A stretch of 64,000 bases of DNA from Thalassotalea piscium. Lineage in GTDB: Bacteria; Pseudomonadota; Gammaproteobacteria; Enterobacterales; Alteromonadaceae. This document shows, piece by piece, positions 8,521 to 18,371 of this stretch. The translations under genes and the position numbers were made by a program. The notes beneath the pieces are model-generated. The model searched no databases, was not told the DNA's origin, and saw nothing but the letters and a program-made list of their open reading frames with translations. Within the stretch, counting starts at the first letter, position 1. Each line of letters opens with the position of its first letter. Location: positions 2,170,001 to 2,234,000 of the forward strand of contig NZ_AP027362.1 in assembly GCF_030295935.1 (NCBI RefSeq), read 5' to 3'.

Positions 8521-10557
8521 ATGCAATCAGTAGATAAACGTAAAATCTTAGTTACATGCGCCCTTCCTTATGCCAATGGTTCAATTCATTTGGGTCATTT
8601 ATTAGAGCATATTCAAACAGATATTTGGGTACGCTTTCAGCGAATGCGTGGCCATGAAACCTACTTCGTTTGTGCTGATGACGCACATGGCACGCCAATT
8701 ATGCTTAAAGCACAAGAGCTAGGTGTAACACCCGAAGATATGATCGCGGGTGTACGTGAAGAGCACATGGCTGACTTTAGTGACTTTCTCATCAGCTTTG
8801 ATAACTATCATTCTACACACAGCGAAGAGAACAAAGCGTTTTCAGAAGAGATATACAAGCGTTTACATGACAAAGGGCATATTAAAACACGTACCATTTC
8901 TCAGCTTTATGATCCTGAAAAAGGTATGTTTCTACCCGACCGCTTCGTAAAAGGCACTTGTCCAAAATGTAAAAGTGAAGACGAAAATGGTGATAGCTGT
9001 GACAATTGTGGTGCTACTTATTCGCCAACAGAAGTGATTAACCCTCGTTCAGTAGTTTCAGGTGCCACACCAATACTTAAAGATTCAGAGCATTACTTTT
9101 TTGACCTTCCGGCCTTTGAAGGCATGCTAAAAGACTGGATACGCAGTGGCGCATTACAAGAAGAAATGGCAAATAAGCTTTCAGAATGGTTTGAGCAAGG
9201 TTTAAAACAGTGGGATATTAGCCGAGACGCGCCTTATTTTGGTTTTGAAATTCCAGGTGCTCCTGGCAAATTTTTCTATGTTTGGTTAGATGCTCCTATT
9301 GGTTACATTGGTAGTTTTAAAAACCTATGCAATAAAAACAGTAGCATAGATTTTGACAGTTTTTGGAATGAAAACTCTGACGCTGAGCTTTATCACTTTA
9401 TTGGTAAAGACATTATTTATTTCCATAGCTTGTTTTGGCCAGCAGTGCTTGAAGGCGCAGGTTTTAGAAAACCAACATCTGTTTTCGCTCACGGCTTTGT
9501 TACCGTTAATGGTGCGAAAATGTCTAAGTCTAAAGGAACGTTTATAAAAGGGCGTACCTACTTAGATCATCTAAACCCTGAATATTTACGTTACTACTAC
9601 GCCGCTAAGTTAACAAGCCGTATTGACGATCTAGATTTAAACCTAGAGGATTTTGCGCAACGCGTAAACTCTGATCTTGTTGGTAAGGTTGTTAATATTG
9701 CTTCACGTTGTGCCAGTTTTATTACCAAACGTTTTGATGGCATGTTATCAACAACCATTGAAAATCAAGCATTAGCTGATGAAGTAATGAATGCGGGTGA
9801 CACCATTGCATCATATTACGAAGCCCGCGAGTTTTCTCGCGCAATGCGTGAAGTAATGGCGCTTGCTGATAAAGTAAATGAATACATTGCAGTGAAAGAA
9901 CCATGGCAATTAGTAAAAGATGAAACTAAGCAGCAAGAAGTACAAGATATTTGCTCTCTTGGTATTAATTTATTTCGTATAATCATGATTTACTTAAAGC
10001 CAGTTATTCCTCAGCTAGCAAAGAGTACAGAAGAATTTCTTAACGATGAGTTATTATGGGATGGCCATAAAACACTATTAACCAACCATAAAATTAATAA
10101 GTTTAAAGCATTATTACAACGAGTTGACATGGATAAAGTAAATGCGATGATCGAAGACTCAAAAGAAAACTTGTTAGAAACTGACAGTAAAACAGTCGCA
10201 ACAGGACCATTGGCTGACGATCCTATCAGCGAAGAAATTCAGTTTGATGATTTTGCTAAAATTGATTTACGCATTGCCAAAATCATTAATGCTGAGCATG
10301 TTGAAAAAGCCGACAAACTATTAAGACTTGAATTAGACCTTGGTGGAGAAACTCGCCAAGTATTTGCTGGTATAAAATCGGCCTATCAACCTGAAGACTT
10401 AATTGGTAAGCATACGGTAATGGTAGCTAACCTTGCCCCTCGTAAAATGCGCTTTGGTATGTCAGAAGGTATGGTATTAGCTGCTGGACCTGGCGGTAAA
10501 GACTTGTGGATACTCAATCCTGATGAAGGCGCACAGCCTGGTATGCGAGTTAAATAA
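8521..10557 (+). CDS. metG: Methionine--tRNA ligase
   Basis: The 678-residue class I synthetase has the HIGH-type motif in [18 protein letters not shown], a zinc knuckle CPKC...CDNC (about 147-163), the KMSKS loop in [11 protein letters not shown], an alpha-helical anticodon domain and a C-terminal Trbp111-like tRNA-binding domain (about 575-678, [20 protein letters not shown]). It charges elongator and initiator tRNA-Met. Length is normal (E. coli 677). The stop codon TAA at 10555-10557 overlaps the first two bases of a family A repeat end, so a repeat insertion or remnant now borders the coding region. It is divergent from apbC. Confidence 0.98.
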   Translation: MQSVDKRKILVTCALPYANGSIHLGHLLEHIQTDIWVRFQRMRGHETYFVCADDAHGTPIMLKAQELGVTPEDMIAGVREEHMADFSDFLISFDNYHSTHSEENKAFSEEIYKRLHDKGHIKTRTISQLYDPEKGMFLPDRFVKGTCPKCKSEDENGDSCDNCGATYSPTEVINPRSVVSGATPILKDSEHYFFDLPAFEGMLKDWIRSGALQEEMANKLSEWFEQGLKQWDISRDAPYFGFEIPGAPGKFFYVWLDAPIGYIGSFKNLCNKNSSIDFDSFWNENSDAELYHFIGKDIIYFHSLFWPAVLEGAGFRKPTSVFAHGFVTVNGAKMSKSKGTFIKGRTYLDHLNPEYLRYYYAAKLTSRIDDLDLNLEDFAQRVNSDLVGKVVNIASRCASFITKRFDGMLSTTIENQALADEVMNAGDTIASYYEAREFSRAMREVMALADKVNEYIAVKEPWQLVKDETKQQEVQDICSLGINLFRIIMIYLKPVIPQLAKSTEEFLNDELLWDGHKTLLTNHKINKFKALLQRVDMDKVNAMIEDSKENLLETDSKTVATGPLADDPISEEIQFDDFAKIDLRIAKIINAEHVEKADKLLRLELDLGGETRQVFAGIKSAYQPEDLIGKHTVMVANLAPRKMRFGMSEGMVLAAGPGGKDLWILNPDEGAQPGMRVK

Positions 10558-10575
10558 CCTGAATTCTGGTTAAGC
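10556..10575. repeat. Solo end of a family A element, overlapping the metG stop codon
   Basis: AACCTGAATTCTGGTTAAGC differs from the family A end at 1923 by a single base. No opposite end is found before the terminator at 10627. A short sequence resembling the end of family C (GGTCAACATGCCCTA, 10597-10611) follows, so this spacer looks like stacked remnants of two elements. Confidence 0.6.
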
Positions 10576-10626
10576 TTCATTATATTTAACGATTAGGGTC
10601 AACATGCCCTACTGTCATTAACAATT

Positions 10627-10657
10627 AAAAAAGGCAATGATATTCATTGCCTTTTTT
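10627..10657 (+). terminator. Rho-independent terminator of metG
   Basis: The stem AAAAAAGGCAATGA / TCATTGCCTTTTTT around a TAT loop is followed by a T-rich stretch, 70 bases after the metG stop. The A and T tails would also permit function on the other strand. Confidence 0.88.
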
Positions 10658-10685
10658 ATCTTAACAATAAGTTTGGTACTAATTA

Positions 10686-11090
10686 ATGATAATGTGCATC
10701 ACAAAGAAACTAACCATGATTGGGCTATTAATTTTAGCCATTAGTAGTTGTTCTCAAAATATAACCGTTAATAGCAATCTTGATCCTGAAAACTTTCGAG
10801 AGTATTTTTCAGTAGGTAAAGTTAGCATTATAAAAGATGAGTCTGAGTTGCCAAAGCCTTATAAATATATTGGTCTTGTTGAAGGTCAGTCTTGCCAACT
10901 AAAAGCTCACCATGAACTCCCTAATGAAATAGACGCGAGAACAGATACCAGAAAGAATGCTATAACAATGAATGCTAATGCCGTACTTTTCACTTCTTGC
11001 ACTTTGATCACCAATAACGAAGCAGATAAGCAATGTATCGCAACAAGAGTTTGTTATGCAAAAGCTTACATTATTCAACAGCCTAAGTAG
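10686..11090 (+). CDS. rcsF: Outer-membrane lipoprotein RcsF-like
   Basis: A 134-residue protein, the same length as E. coli RcsF, with a lipoprotein signal peptide whose cleavage Cys is in ILAISSC (about residue 22). The mature part keeps the RcsF layout: YKYIGLVEGQSCQ, then NAITMNANAVLFTSC, then CIATRVCYAKA, four cysteines that in E. coli RcsF form two non-consecutive disulfides. RcsF senses envelope stress and feeds the Rcs phosphorelay. The adjacent trmO gene matches the E. coli rcsF-trmO neighbourhood, which supports the call. No rcsB, rcsC or rcsD is in the window, so whether a Rcs pathway exists cannot be judged here. Confidence 0.88.
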   Translation: MIMCITKKLTMIGLLILAISSCSQNITVNSNLDPENFREYFSVGKVSIIKDESELPKPYKYIGLVEGQSCQLKAHHELPNEIDARTDTRKNAITMNANAVLFTSCTLITNNEADKQCIATRVCYAKAYIIQQPK

Positions 11091-11106
11091 TTAGTAGCAA
11101 CTGATA

Positions 11107-11826
11107 ATGACAGAGCCATCTTCTTTCAATTTTGCACCAATTGGATTAGTCAATTCACCCTATAAAGAAAAGTTTGCCATTCCTCGCCAGCCAGGGCTAG
11201 TAAGTGCTGCTCAAGGTACTATAACCTTACTCAACGATGCCAACCACCAAGACTTAGTGAGAGGTTTAGCGCAGTTTAGTCATATTTGGCTGATTTTCGT
11301 GTTTCACGGTACACAAACTCAAGGGTGGAAGCCCTTAGTTAGACCACCAAGGCTAGGCGGTAATAAAAAAATGGGGGTGTTGGCAACTCGATCCACCTTC
11401 AGGCCTAACCCTATTGGTATGTCGGTGGTTGCTTTAAACGAAATAACCGTTAAGCAGCAACAAGTAATACTACATATTTCGGGCTTAGACTTATTAGATC
11501 AAACACCAATACTCGATATAAAACCCTATATCCCCTACTCAGACGCTATAAGTTCAGCAGATGCTGGCTTTGCTCACACCGCGCCTACAGAGTTGTTAAA
11601 TGTACGCTTTAGCGAGCAAGCACAACAGGTAATTGAGCAACAGCAAAGCTTGTATCCTCAGCTTGAGCTGTTAATTAGCCAAGTGTTAGCTCAAGATCCT
11701 CGCCCAGCTTATAAAAAACAACAAATAGACAGTAAAGTGTATGGTATTGCACTGTATCAGTTTAATATTTTGTGGCATGTAGATTCTAACAACCAAATTC
11801 AAGTAACTGATATCATTCCAATCTAA
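11107..11826 (+). CDS. trmO: tRNA (N6-threonylcarbamoyladenosine(37)-N6)-methyltransferase TrmO
   Basis: A 239-residue protein of the TsaA/YaeB family, which uses S-adenosylmethionine to methylate t6A37 in tRNA-Thr. It shows the N-terminal FAPIGLVNSPYKEKFAIPRQP, the core VRPPRLGGNKKMGVLATRSTFRPNPIGMS that defines the family, and the C-terminal dimerisation part ending with VDSNNQIQVTDIIPI. It starts 17 bases after rcsF in the same direction, as in E. coli, and is probably co-transcribed. No clear terminator follows; a degenerate family B fragment lies just downstream. Confidence 0.93.
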   Translation: MTEPSSFNFAPIGLVNSPYKEKFAIPRQPGLVSAAQGTITLLNDANHQDLVRGLAQFSHIWLIFVFHGTQTQGWKPLVRPPRLGGNKKMGVLATRSTFRPNPIGMSVVALNEITVKQQQVILHISGLDLLDQTPILDIKPYIPYSDAISSADAGFAHTAPTELLNVRFSEQAQQVIEQQQSLYPQLELLISQVLAQDPRPAYKKQQIDSKVYGIALYQFNILWHVDSNNQIQVTDIIPI

Positions 11827-11838
11827 CAGGCTATATAG

Positions 11839-11876
11839 CTGCTTTTTCTGTGTATAAAATAGTTCATTTAATAAAG
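11839..11876. repeat. Degenerate fragment resembling one end of family B
   Basis: The segment containing TGTGTATAAAATAGTTCATT aligns by eye with the family B end TGCGTATAAAATAGATCACT. It lacks the conserved GGTAT terminus and an opposite end, so it is at best an old remnant. Confidence 0.3.
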
Positions 11877-11910
11877 CACATTAATAATGTACTAGTGGCA
11901 GTTAACAATA

Positions 11911-12213
11911 CTAAAAATGACCTTTTTCAACCACAGCTGTGGTCCAATATTTTAACCTCGCAGGTTGGCAAATAGGAGTAAGTAGCCTTTTTAATTCTGG
12001 TAATAGGTGACTAGGGAGCAAAACTTCAAATTGGCAAAATGAGCGAAAGCCTTCAACTTGCTCAGCAATATCAAACAGGCTATGTTTTTTACTATAGCCA
12101 TTAATTTCCTTCAAATTGAAGCCTGATATATCTGAAAAGCTCATAAGTATATCAATAACCTCATCTTCTAGGCTTTTAGGTGCATTAAGAAAAAAAATTA
12201 TATTATCTGGCAT
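11911..12213 (-). CDS. DUF3240 family protein
   Basis: This 100-residue soluble protein (start MPDNIIFFLNAPKSLEDEVI, then FDIAEQVEGFRSFCQFEVLL) matches the pattern of DUF3240, a small family commonly found beside CusA/CzcA-type pumps. Its fold is probably ferredoxin-like, as in metal-tolerance accessory proteins, but this is inference and its role is not established. Its ATG lies inside the 3' end of the pump gene (11-base overlap), so translation is likely coupled. It is the last gene of the three-gene adaptor-pump-DUF3240 operon. Confidence 0.75.
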   Translation of the reverse strand: MPDNIIFFLNAPKSLEDEVIDILMSFSDISGFNLKEINGYSKKHSLFDIAEQVEGFRSFCQFEVLLPSHLLPELKRLLTPICQPARLKYWTTAVVEKGHF

Positions 12214-15200
12214 TTCTTTGCTCCAACCAACAATAAAAAATTGGTAATAAGTACAGTGTGGTAAACGTAGAGGTGACTAAGCCACCGATCACAACAATGG
12301 CCAATGGCTTTTGAATTTCTGCACCTGGGCCAGTTGCAAAAACGAGAGGTAATAAGCCAAACATTGCAGTTGTGGCAGTCATCAGTACAGGCCTTAAGCG
12401 ACGTATGGCTCCATCAATTACTCGACGTGTAATGTCAGTGGCAAACATTTTAGTTTGTTCAAAGTAACTTATCATTACAATACCGTTAAGAACAGCAATT
12501 CCCAATAGCGCAATAAAACCAACAGAGGCAGGTACTGATAAATATTCATCTGTAATGTATAAACCAATAATACCGCCAACTAAAGCAAAAGGAATATTAG
12601 CTATAATCAAACCTGACTTAGCTATTGAATTGAAGGTAGTAAATAGAATAATAAAAATCAGCCCTAACGCGATAGGTATCAGTAATAATAGGTTATTAGT
12701 GGCTCTTTGCTGGCTTTCAAACTCTCCACCAAATGAAAGCGAATAACCGGTGGGTAAGTTAATTGTATTTTTAATTTGGTTACTAAGATCTTCAACGTAA
12801 CCCACCACGTCACGATTAATCACGTTAACACTCACGGAGGCGAATCTATTTCCTTTCTCTCGTTCTATTAATAAAGGCCCCGTTTGAAAGCTTACTTGTG
12901 CAACTTCTTCAAGTGGTATTAATTGATTGTTAGGCATTAAAATTAACTGCGACTTCAACGCATTTATAGAGTTAATTGTATTAGTATTTTCAGTACTCTG
13001 CTTAAGGCCATTGAACATAATAGGTATTGATTTATTGCCTTCGAGTAAGCTTGATACTTGTAACCCTTCAATTTGTGACGTTAAGTAATGACTTAATGTC
13101 TCGATAGTTAAACCAAATTGGCTAGCCACTTCCGGAATAAGCGTTATATTAACAAATTTACCGCCTTCAATAATTGCCATTTGTACATCAGTGCCGCCCC
13201 TAGTTTTTTCAGCTAGTGCTGACACCTTCTTCGCAAGGTCCGCTAGTACACTGATATCGTTACCGATAATTTTTATTGATATATCACCTGTACCTCCTGT
13301 TAGCATTTCAGAAACTCGCATCTGTATGGGTTGTGTAAAACCAACATTTATCCCTGGGAAGCGCTTTAAGGTTTGACGAATATCTTCAATTAACTCTGCT
13401 TTAGTATTAAATCGCCACTGCTCTTTCGGAGCGAGTTCCATAAAAACATCTGTTTCGTTTAATCCCATAGGGTCAAGTCCAAGTTCATCAGAACCCGTTC
13501 GTGCAACAATCTGAACAAGTTCTGGTGTTTGAGCTAATAAAGCTTTTTCAATTTGTTTATCGATATCGATAGATGCAGGCAATGAAATACTAGGTGACTT
13601 TTCAAGCTGCACAATAATATCGCCCTCATCTAGAACCGGCATGAAACTTTTGCCTAATTGCTGAACCAGAAAAATACTAACAACAAGAAACAAAACCCCA
13701 ACCATGATTAACATTTTAGGTTTTTGTATCGCACTTTCGAGCGTTTTACCGTAAATTTTCTGAAGAAATAGCACGAGTCGGGGCTGTGCTACCGGACCCG
13801 CTTTTAATAAAAATGAGGCGAGTATAGGTATAATTGTTAACGACAATAACAAAGCACTGATCATTGCAAAAACAATCGTTAATGCGACAGGGGTAAATAA
13901 TTTACCTTCTAAACCTGACAAGGTAAGTAAAGGAGAAAATACAATAATAATAATTAGCGTACCTGAAAATACAGGTGTAGCAACCTCTTTACAAGCACGA
14001 TAAATTACATGCAAACGAGGCGAATTTTGATTTAAGGCAAGTCGATTTAAAATATTTTCAACAATAACAACTGAAGCGTCAACTAACATACCTATTGCGA
14101 TAACTAAGCCTCCTAAACTCATTAAATTGGCTGACAGGTTAAAGTACTTCATCAAAATAAAAGTCAGTAGCGCTGACATAGGTAAAGACAGCGACACAAC
14201 AAGCGATGAACGAATATCTCCTAAAAATATTGCCAGTAAAACAATCACTAAAATTACCGCTTGTGCTAATGCACTAGTAATGGTTGTTATAGCAGTGTCA
14301 ATTAATGTTGAACGGTCATAAAATACATTGATAGTGGTACCCGCAGGTAAAGATAACTCAATTTCTTTTAATTTTACTTTTACATCGTCAATAACTTGAG
14401 CCGTATTACTGTTTTTAAGCGCAATAATAAGCCCTTGAGTTGCTTCTTCTGAGTTTTTAGTTACAGCGCCATAACGCGTTAAAGCACCAATACCTACAGA
14501 GGCAATATCTTTTAATTGTATGAACTTGCCATCAACGCTTTTAATAACGGTTTGCCCAATTGATTCTATGTTTTCAAACTTACCTTGAGTACGAAGTATC
14601 AAGGCATCATTACCTTTAATTAAGCGCCCTATCCCCCCATTTTTATTAGATTGAATAACCGCGGTCTCAATCTCTTCAAAACTAATTCCGTATTGTTGCA
14701 TTGCTAACACGTCAGGTTTTATCTCATACGTTTTCACAAAGCCACCTAAGCTATTAACGTCTGCAACGCCCTCAACAGTCCTTAATAATGGGCGAATATG
14801 CCAATCAAGTATTTCGCGCTTAGCTGTTAACGATAAATCATCGTTATCAACGGTAAACATAAATACTTCACTTAATGGCGTGCTCATAGGTGCGATTCCG
14901 CCACTGATATTCGCAGGTAAAAGTGGCATCACACTCATTAAACGTTCATTAACCTGTTGTCGAGCCCAATAAATATCAGTGCCTTCTTTAAAGTCAATGG
15001 TAATATCAGTAATCGAGTATTTTGTGGTAGAGCGCAGCATTTCCTGCGAGGGAATACCGAGTAGTTCGGTTTCTATAATTCTAGTAACTTGTGACTCTAT
15101 TTCTACCGCATTCATTCCGGGTAATTTCAGTACAATTTTAACCTGAGTAGGCGAAATTTCAGGAAATGCATCTACTGGAATACTCAACCATGCCTTAGCA

Positions 15201-15280
15201 CCAAAAAACAAAGCAATGAATAGAAATATGCTGACAAAAAGTCGCTGAGTAAGGGAGAACTTAATTAAGAGATTCAACAT
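12203..15280 (-). CDS. Efflux RND transporter, heavy-metal (CusA/CzcA) type inner-membrane pump
   Basis: The 1025-residue protein has the RND layout of 12 membrane helices with two large periplasmic loops. Its N-terminus is LTQRLFVSIFLFIALFFG followed by IPVDAFPEISPTQVKIVLKL. The fourth helix carries AIGMLVDASVVIVENIL, whose Asp and Glu match the proton-relay and metal-pathway signature of the HME subfamily; the AIG form is nearer the CusA-like monovalent-metal group than the DFG of CzcA, but the substrate cannot be fixed from this. It exports substrate using the proton gradient and normally needs an adaptor and a TolC-like channel. The adaptor stop codon abuts its ATG directly. No outer-membrane factor gene is nearby. 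Confidence 0.9.
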   Translation of the reverse strand: MLNLLIKFSLTQRLFVSIFLFIALFFGAKAWLSIPVDAFPEISPTQVKIVLKLPGMNAVEIESQVTRIIETELLGIPSQEMLRSTTKYSITDITIDFKEGTDIYWARQQVNERLMSVMPLLPANISGGIAPMSTPLSEVFMFTVDNDDLSLTAKREILDWHIRPLLRTVEGVADVNSLGGFVKTYEIKPDVLAMQQYGISFEEIETAVIQSNKNGGIGRLIKGNDALILRTQGKFENIESIGQTVIKSVDGKFIQLKDIASVGIGALTRYGAVTKNSEEATQGLIIALKNSNTAQVIDDVKVKLKEIELSLPAGTTINVFYDRSTLIDTAITTITSALAQAVILVIVLLAIFLGDIRSSLVVSLSLPMSALLTFILMKYFNLSANLMSLGGLVIAIGMLVDASVVIVENILNRLALNQNSPRLHVIYRACKEVATPVFSGTLIIIIVFSPLLTLSGLEGKLFTPVALTIVFAMISALLLSLTIIPILASFLLKAGPVAQPRLVLFLQKIYGKTLESAIQKPKMLIMVGVLFLVVSIFLVQQLGKSFMPVLDEGDIIVQLEKSPSISLPASIDIDKQIEKALLAQTPELVQIVARTGSDELGLDPMGLNETDVFMELAPKEQWRFNTKAELIEDIRQTLKRFPGINVGFTQPIQMRVSEMLTGGTGDISIKIIGNDISVLADLAKKVSALAEKTRGGTDVQMAIIEGGKFVNITLIPEVASQFGLTIETLSHYLTSQIEGLQVSSLLEGNKSIPIMFNGLKQSTENTNTINSINALKSQLILMPNNQLIPLEEVAQVSFQTGPLLIEREKGNRFASVSVNVINRDVVGYVEDLSNQIKNTINLPTGYSLSFGGEFESQQRATNNLLLLIPIALGLIFIILFTTFNSIAKSGLIIANIPFALVGGIIGLYITDEYLSVPASVGFIALLGIAVLNGIVMISYFEQTKMFATDITRRVIDGAIRRLRPVLMTATTAMFGLLPLVFATGPGAEIQKPLAIVVIGGLVTSTFTTLYLLPIFYCWLEQRNAR

Positions 15281-16402
15281 TTACTCTGCTCCTAACTTGA
15301 GCAAAATGCCCTGAACTATGCTTACTGAGCTTGCTAGCACTTCTTTATTGCTGATATCTTCATTAGTAATAATATACGTATTTTCTTGATCAGTGCTGGC
15401 AATAGTTAGTGGATAAAAGCGTAATTTGTCCACTATTTTTACCGCAATAAAATCACGGTTTTCAAACTCGAATATTGATGACGAAGGAACTTTGTATCCA
15501 GCAAAGTGATAGACGGGTGATACTGTAAGCGTTTGTCCTAACCTGAAATTACAGTTATTTGTTGCTGGGCTTGCCCATACCCTGCTGTGGTATTTATTGG
15601 CCAACATCTCAACGTTTTTAATCACTAATTGGCAATTTGAAGACACAACAAAATGCGAAAGGTTTTGTTGTTGGCTTATTGGGATAAGTATTTCTACCTT
15701 AACAGATTCAGGATTAATAATTTCAAATGCTAAATCATTTACAGACTTACTATTTTCTACATTTTTTAAACTAACAATGCCATTTTCAGGGCTAATAAAA
15801 TACACATTTTCATTTTCATCAACTGTTAAAAATGACAATTGATGGTTAAAGTGCTCTAGTTGGAGTTTAGCATCAAAGTAGCTTTGAGATATAGCTAGCC
15901 ATTCTGAACTTTTAAGAGTTTTATCATTAAAATGACGTTTATTCGTTAAATAATGCAACTCTGATGCTGAGAAGATAGCTTTAACAGATTCATATTCATC
16001 AAGGAAATGATGTACCTCATATCCTTCAATTTTGGCAATTTTTTCTCCTCTACCGACAGTTGAACCATTTTTTACTAAATAACTAATTTTTTGTATGCCA
16101 AAAGGAAGTGATACTGAATAATTTTCACCGGTTCTAAAAGTTACTTTTCCTGTTAAACTTTGACCGTTAAGAAAATTTGCAGGCTCAATAGTTGTAAACT
16201 CTGTTTGAAAGTCTCCAAGACTGGACAGAGAAACTGTAGGTATATTTTCGTTAGCTTTAACATTATGTACACTCAATAAAAGTGATAACACAATTAATAA
16301 AGCCGTATTGACAGTAGTGCTAAGAGTAGTAGTGACAAATTTCCAACTAAATATAAGATTTAACATAGTTAATACATCGATAACTTTTAACGGTAGATGC
16401 AT
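15281..16402 (-). CDS. RND efflux periplasmic adaptor (membrane fusion protein)
   Basis: The 373-residue exported protein has an N-terminal hydrophobic signal segment ending near HNVKA (about 46-50), a lipoyl/beta-barrel-type region (GEKIAKIEGYEVHHFL, SPENGIVSLKN), a short helical hairpin around 125-185 and a C-terminal domain. Similarity to HlyD/CusB adaptors is weak at sequence level; the main support is position, as its TAA is immediately followed by the pump ATG. It would link the inner-membrane pump to an outer-membrane channel. An internal ATG at residue 13 would give a more usual signal peptide; neither start has a strong ribosome site. It is divergent from the LuxR-type gene. Confidence 0.75.
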   Translation of the reverse strand: MHLPLKVIDVLTMLNLIFSWKFVTTTLSTTVNTALLIVLSLLLSVHNVKANENIPTVSLSSLGDFQTEFTTIEPANFLNGQSLTGKVTFRTGENYSVSLPFGIQKISYLVKNGSTVGRGEKIAKIEGYEVHHFLDEYESVKAIFSASELHYLTNKRHFNDKTLKSSEWLAISQSYFDAKLQLEHFNHQLSFLTVDENENVYFISPENGIVSLKNVENSKSVNDLAFEIINPESVKVEILIPISQQQNLSHFVVSSNCQLVIKNVEMLANKYHSRVWASPATNNCNFRLGQTLTVSPVYHFAGYKVPSSSIFEFENRDFIAVKIVDKLRFYPLTIASTDQENTYIITNEDISNKEVLASSVSIVQGILLKLGAE

Positions 16403-16507
16403 CCATCTTACCCTTTATTTTTGGTAATTCATCAGACATGTGTCAATATTTTTGCTATGGTACATTTGCCCATTGTAATTATAAGCATTTGAAATAAAGA
16501 GAATAAA

Positions 16508-17005
16508 ATGAACGACAGAGTAATCGCTGCCATATTAATGATAATTATGGTACTTAATTTTTTTGATGTATTAACAGATATATCATTAGGTGTTCCTGCC
16601 TGGCATATTTTTTCTGAAAGCTTGATTGTTATTGTCTCTGGTATTGGCGCTATCTTTTTAATTAAAGATATCTATGCAAAATCATCGAATGTTGCCAAAT
16701 TAAAAAATGAATTGATGATCTCAGACGACAAGCTTAAAAATATTTCAACAGAAATGATCAATGCACGTACTCAATATGCAGAAGTAATTCACTCGCAATT
16801 TGAACGTTGGGGATTAACTAAAAGCGAACAAGAAGTGGCTATGCTATTATTGAAAGGCTTAAGTTTTAAAGAAATAAGCGGTTTACGAAATACTAAAGAA
16901 AAAACAGTTCGCCAACAAGCTTCTCTTATTTACAGTAAAGCCAGTGTTCAAGGTCGTCATGAATTTGCAGCTTGGTTTTTAGAAGATTTTATGGTGACAA
17001 ATTAA
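16508..17005 (+). CDS. Membrane-anchored LuxR-type HTH regulator
   Basis: The 165-residue protein has two predicted N-terminal membrane helices (about 5-24 and 36-53), a helical linker rich in charged residues (60-95) and a C-terminal LuxR-like helix-turn-helix: LTKSEQEVAMLLLKGLSFKEISGLRNTKEKTVRQQASLIYSK at about 102-143, where the family's T-x-x-E-x-x-V and KEI spacing is preserved. There is no receiver or autoinducer domain. Divergent placement 105 bases from the RND adaptor suggests it controls that operon, perhaps sensing the membrane or envelope state; this is inference. Start has an AAGAGAAT ribosome site. Confidence 0.8.
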   Translation: MNDRVIAAILMIIMVLNFFDVLTDISLGVPAWHIFSESLIVIVSGIGAIFLIKDIYAKSSNVAKLKNELMISDDKLKNISTEMINARTQYAEVIHSQFERWGLTKSEQEVAMLLLKGLSFKEISGLRNTKEKTVRQQASLIYSKASVQGRHEFAAWFLEDFMVTN

Positions 17006-17060
17006 AGGGCAGCAAATAAAGCTTAGATAGTTTTTACTACCCTTTAAAGTCAAAGTAGAC

Positions 17061-18371
17061 TTATTTGCTCTTAATAACCTCACCAGCTTTCATTACAAAA
17101 TCAACATCAAGTAATTCTTCAATATTGTTAAGTGGGCTACCATGTGTGGCAATAATATCAGCCATTTTCCCTACCTCAAGTGTACCTAGGCTACTACTTC
17201 TATCGATTAAATCAGCAGCATTTACCGTCGCTGATTTAATAATATCGGCTGCCGGCATGCCAGCGTTAAACATCAGTACGGCTTCTTGTGCATTTGTGCC
17301 ATGTTGAGACACGCCACTGTCGGTGCCAAACGCTATTTTAACACCGGCTTTATATGCTTTAGCAAAGTTACCTTTCATATCCGTACCAACTTTAATCGCT
17401 TTTACTTTTTGTGACTCAGATAACACATTGGTATTTTTTGCCATTTGTAGCACTGTTTCGCCAGCAAGTAAGGTAGGAACAAGGTAGGCGCCTGTTTCTT
17501 TAAAAAGCTTATAGGCTTTTTTGCCAGCATAAGTGCCATGTTCAATGCTTGCTACACCTGCTTCAAGTGCTGCAATAATACCATCTTCCTGATGTGCATG
17601 ACTTGCAACCTTACTTCCCATGCGTTTAGCCGCTAAAACAACTTCTTTGAGCTCGTCCATTTCCATTTGCTGGCCCGTACCCGTTGCTCGATCTGTTAAT
17701 ACACCGCCAGTAGAAGTAATTTTAATTAAGTCTGCGCCATACTTAATTGAATGACGAGCGGCACGGCGACAATCAAAAGGCCCATTACAAATTGTTTTAT
17801 TACTTTCATCATGAAATTCCATCAACTCAGGGCTTACACCACTTACATCTGCATGGCCTCCCGTAATACCAACACCACCAGCTGCAATAATGGTTGGCCC
17901 TTGCATCCAACCATTATCTATTGCATCGCGCATAGCATACATTTCTTGAGGACTTGAACCAACATCACGTACCGTTGTAAAGCCCGCATTGAGTGTACGC
18001 ATAGCAAACATATGCGATCGCATTTGCATCAATTGCGATGACATTTTTAACGTTTCACTATCATTTCTTGGGCCAAGTTCACCTTGCAAATGCACATGCA
18101 TATCCATTAAGCCTGGCATAACAAAACTTGAAGATAAATCAATGAGTGTTGCATCTTCAGCTATTTCTTTCGGGTTAATAAAGCCTGACTTTACTTGTAA
18201 TATTTTTCCATCTTTTATCACTAATGTTTGCTTTGAGAGTGCCTTACTGCCGGGAACTGTTAGTAACTCCCCCGCATGAATCACTTTTGTATCAGCCCAC
18301 GCATTAACCGCTAACGCCATTAATGTTAACGCAGCTGAAATTTTTAATTTATTATTCTTTAGTAACTTCAT
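17061..18371 (-). CDS. Exported amidohydrolase-family protein
   Basis: A 436-residue protein with a signal peptide (ends about NAWA, residue 26) and an amidohydrolase TIM barrel. The metal-binding elements are present: HVH in GLMDMHVHLQG, the bridging-lysine region in GADLIKITSTGG, single histidines in ASHAHQEDG and IEHGTYAG, and the terminal Asp in IAFGTDSG. This layout matches the periplasmic imidazolonepropionase-like/Xaa-Pro dipeptidase-like amidohydrolases of marine bacteria, which hydrolyse cyclic amides or proline-containing dipeptides. The exact substrate cannot be read from sequence. It appears to be a single-gene unit, convergent with the LuxR-type gene. Confidence 0.88.
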   Translation of the reverse strand: MKLLKNNKLKISAALTLMALAVNAWADTKVIHAGELLTVPGSKALSKQTLVIKDGKILQVKSGFINPKEIAEDATLIDLSSSFVMPGLMDMHVHLQGELGPRNDSETLKMSSQLMQMRSHMFAMRTLNAGFTTVRDVGSSPQEMYAMRDAIDNGWMQGPTIIAAGGVGITGGHADVSGVSPELMEFHDESNKTICNGPFDCRRAARHSIKYGADLIKITSTGGVLTDRATGTGQQMEMDELKEVVLAAKRMGSKVASHAHQEDGIIAALEAGVASIEHGTYAGKKAYKLFKETGAYLVPTLLAGETVLQMAKNTNVLSESQKVKAIKVGTDMKGNFAKAYKAGVKIAFGTDSGVSQHGTNAQEAVLMFNAGMPAADIIKSATVNAADLIDRSSSLGTLEVGKMADIIATHGSPLNNIEELLDVDFVMKAGEVIKSK

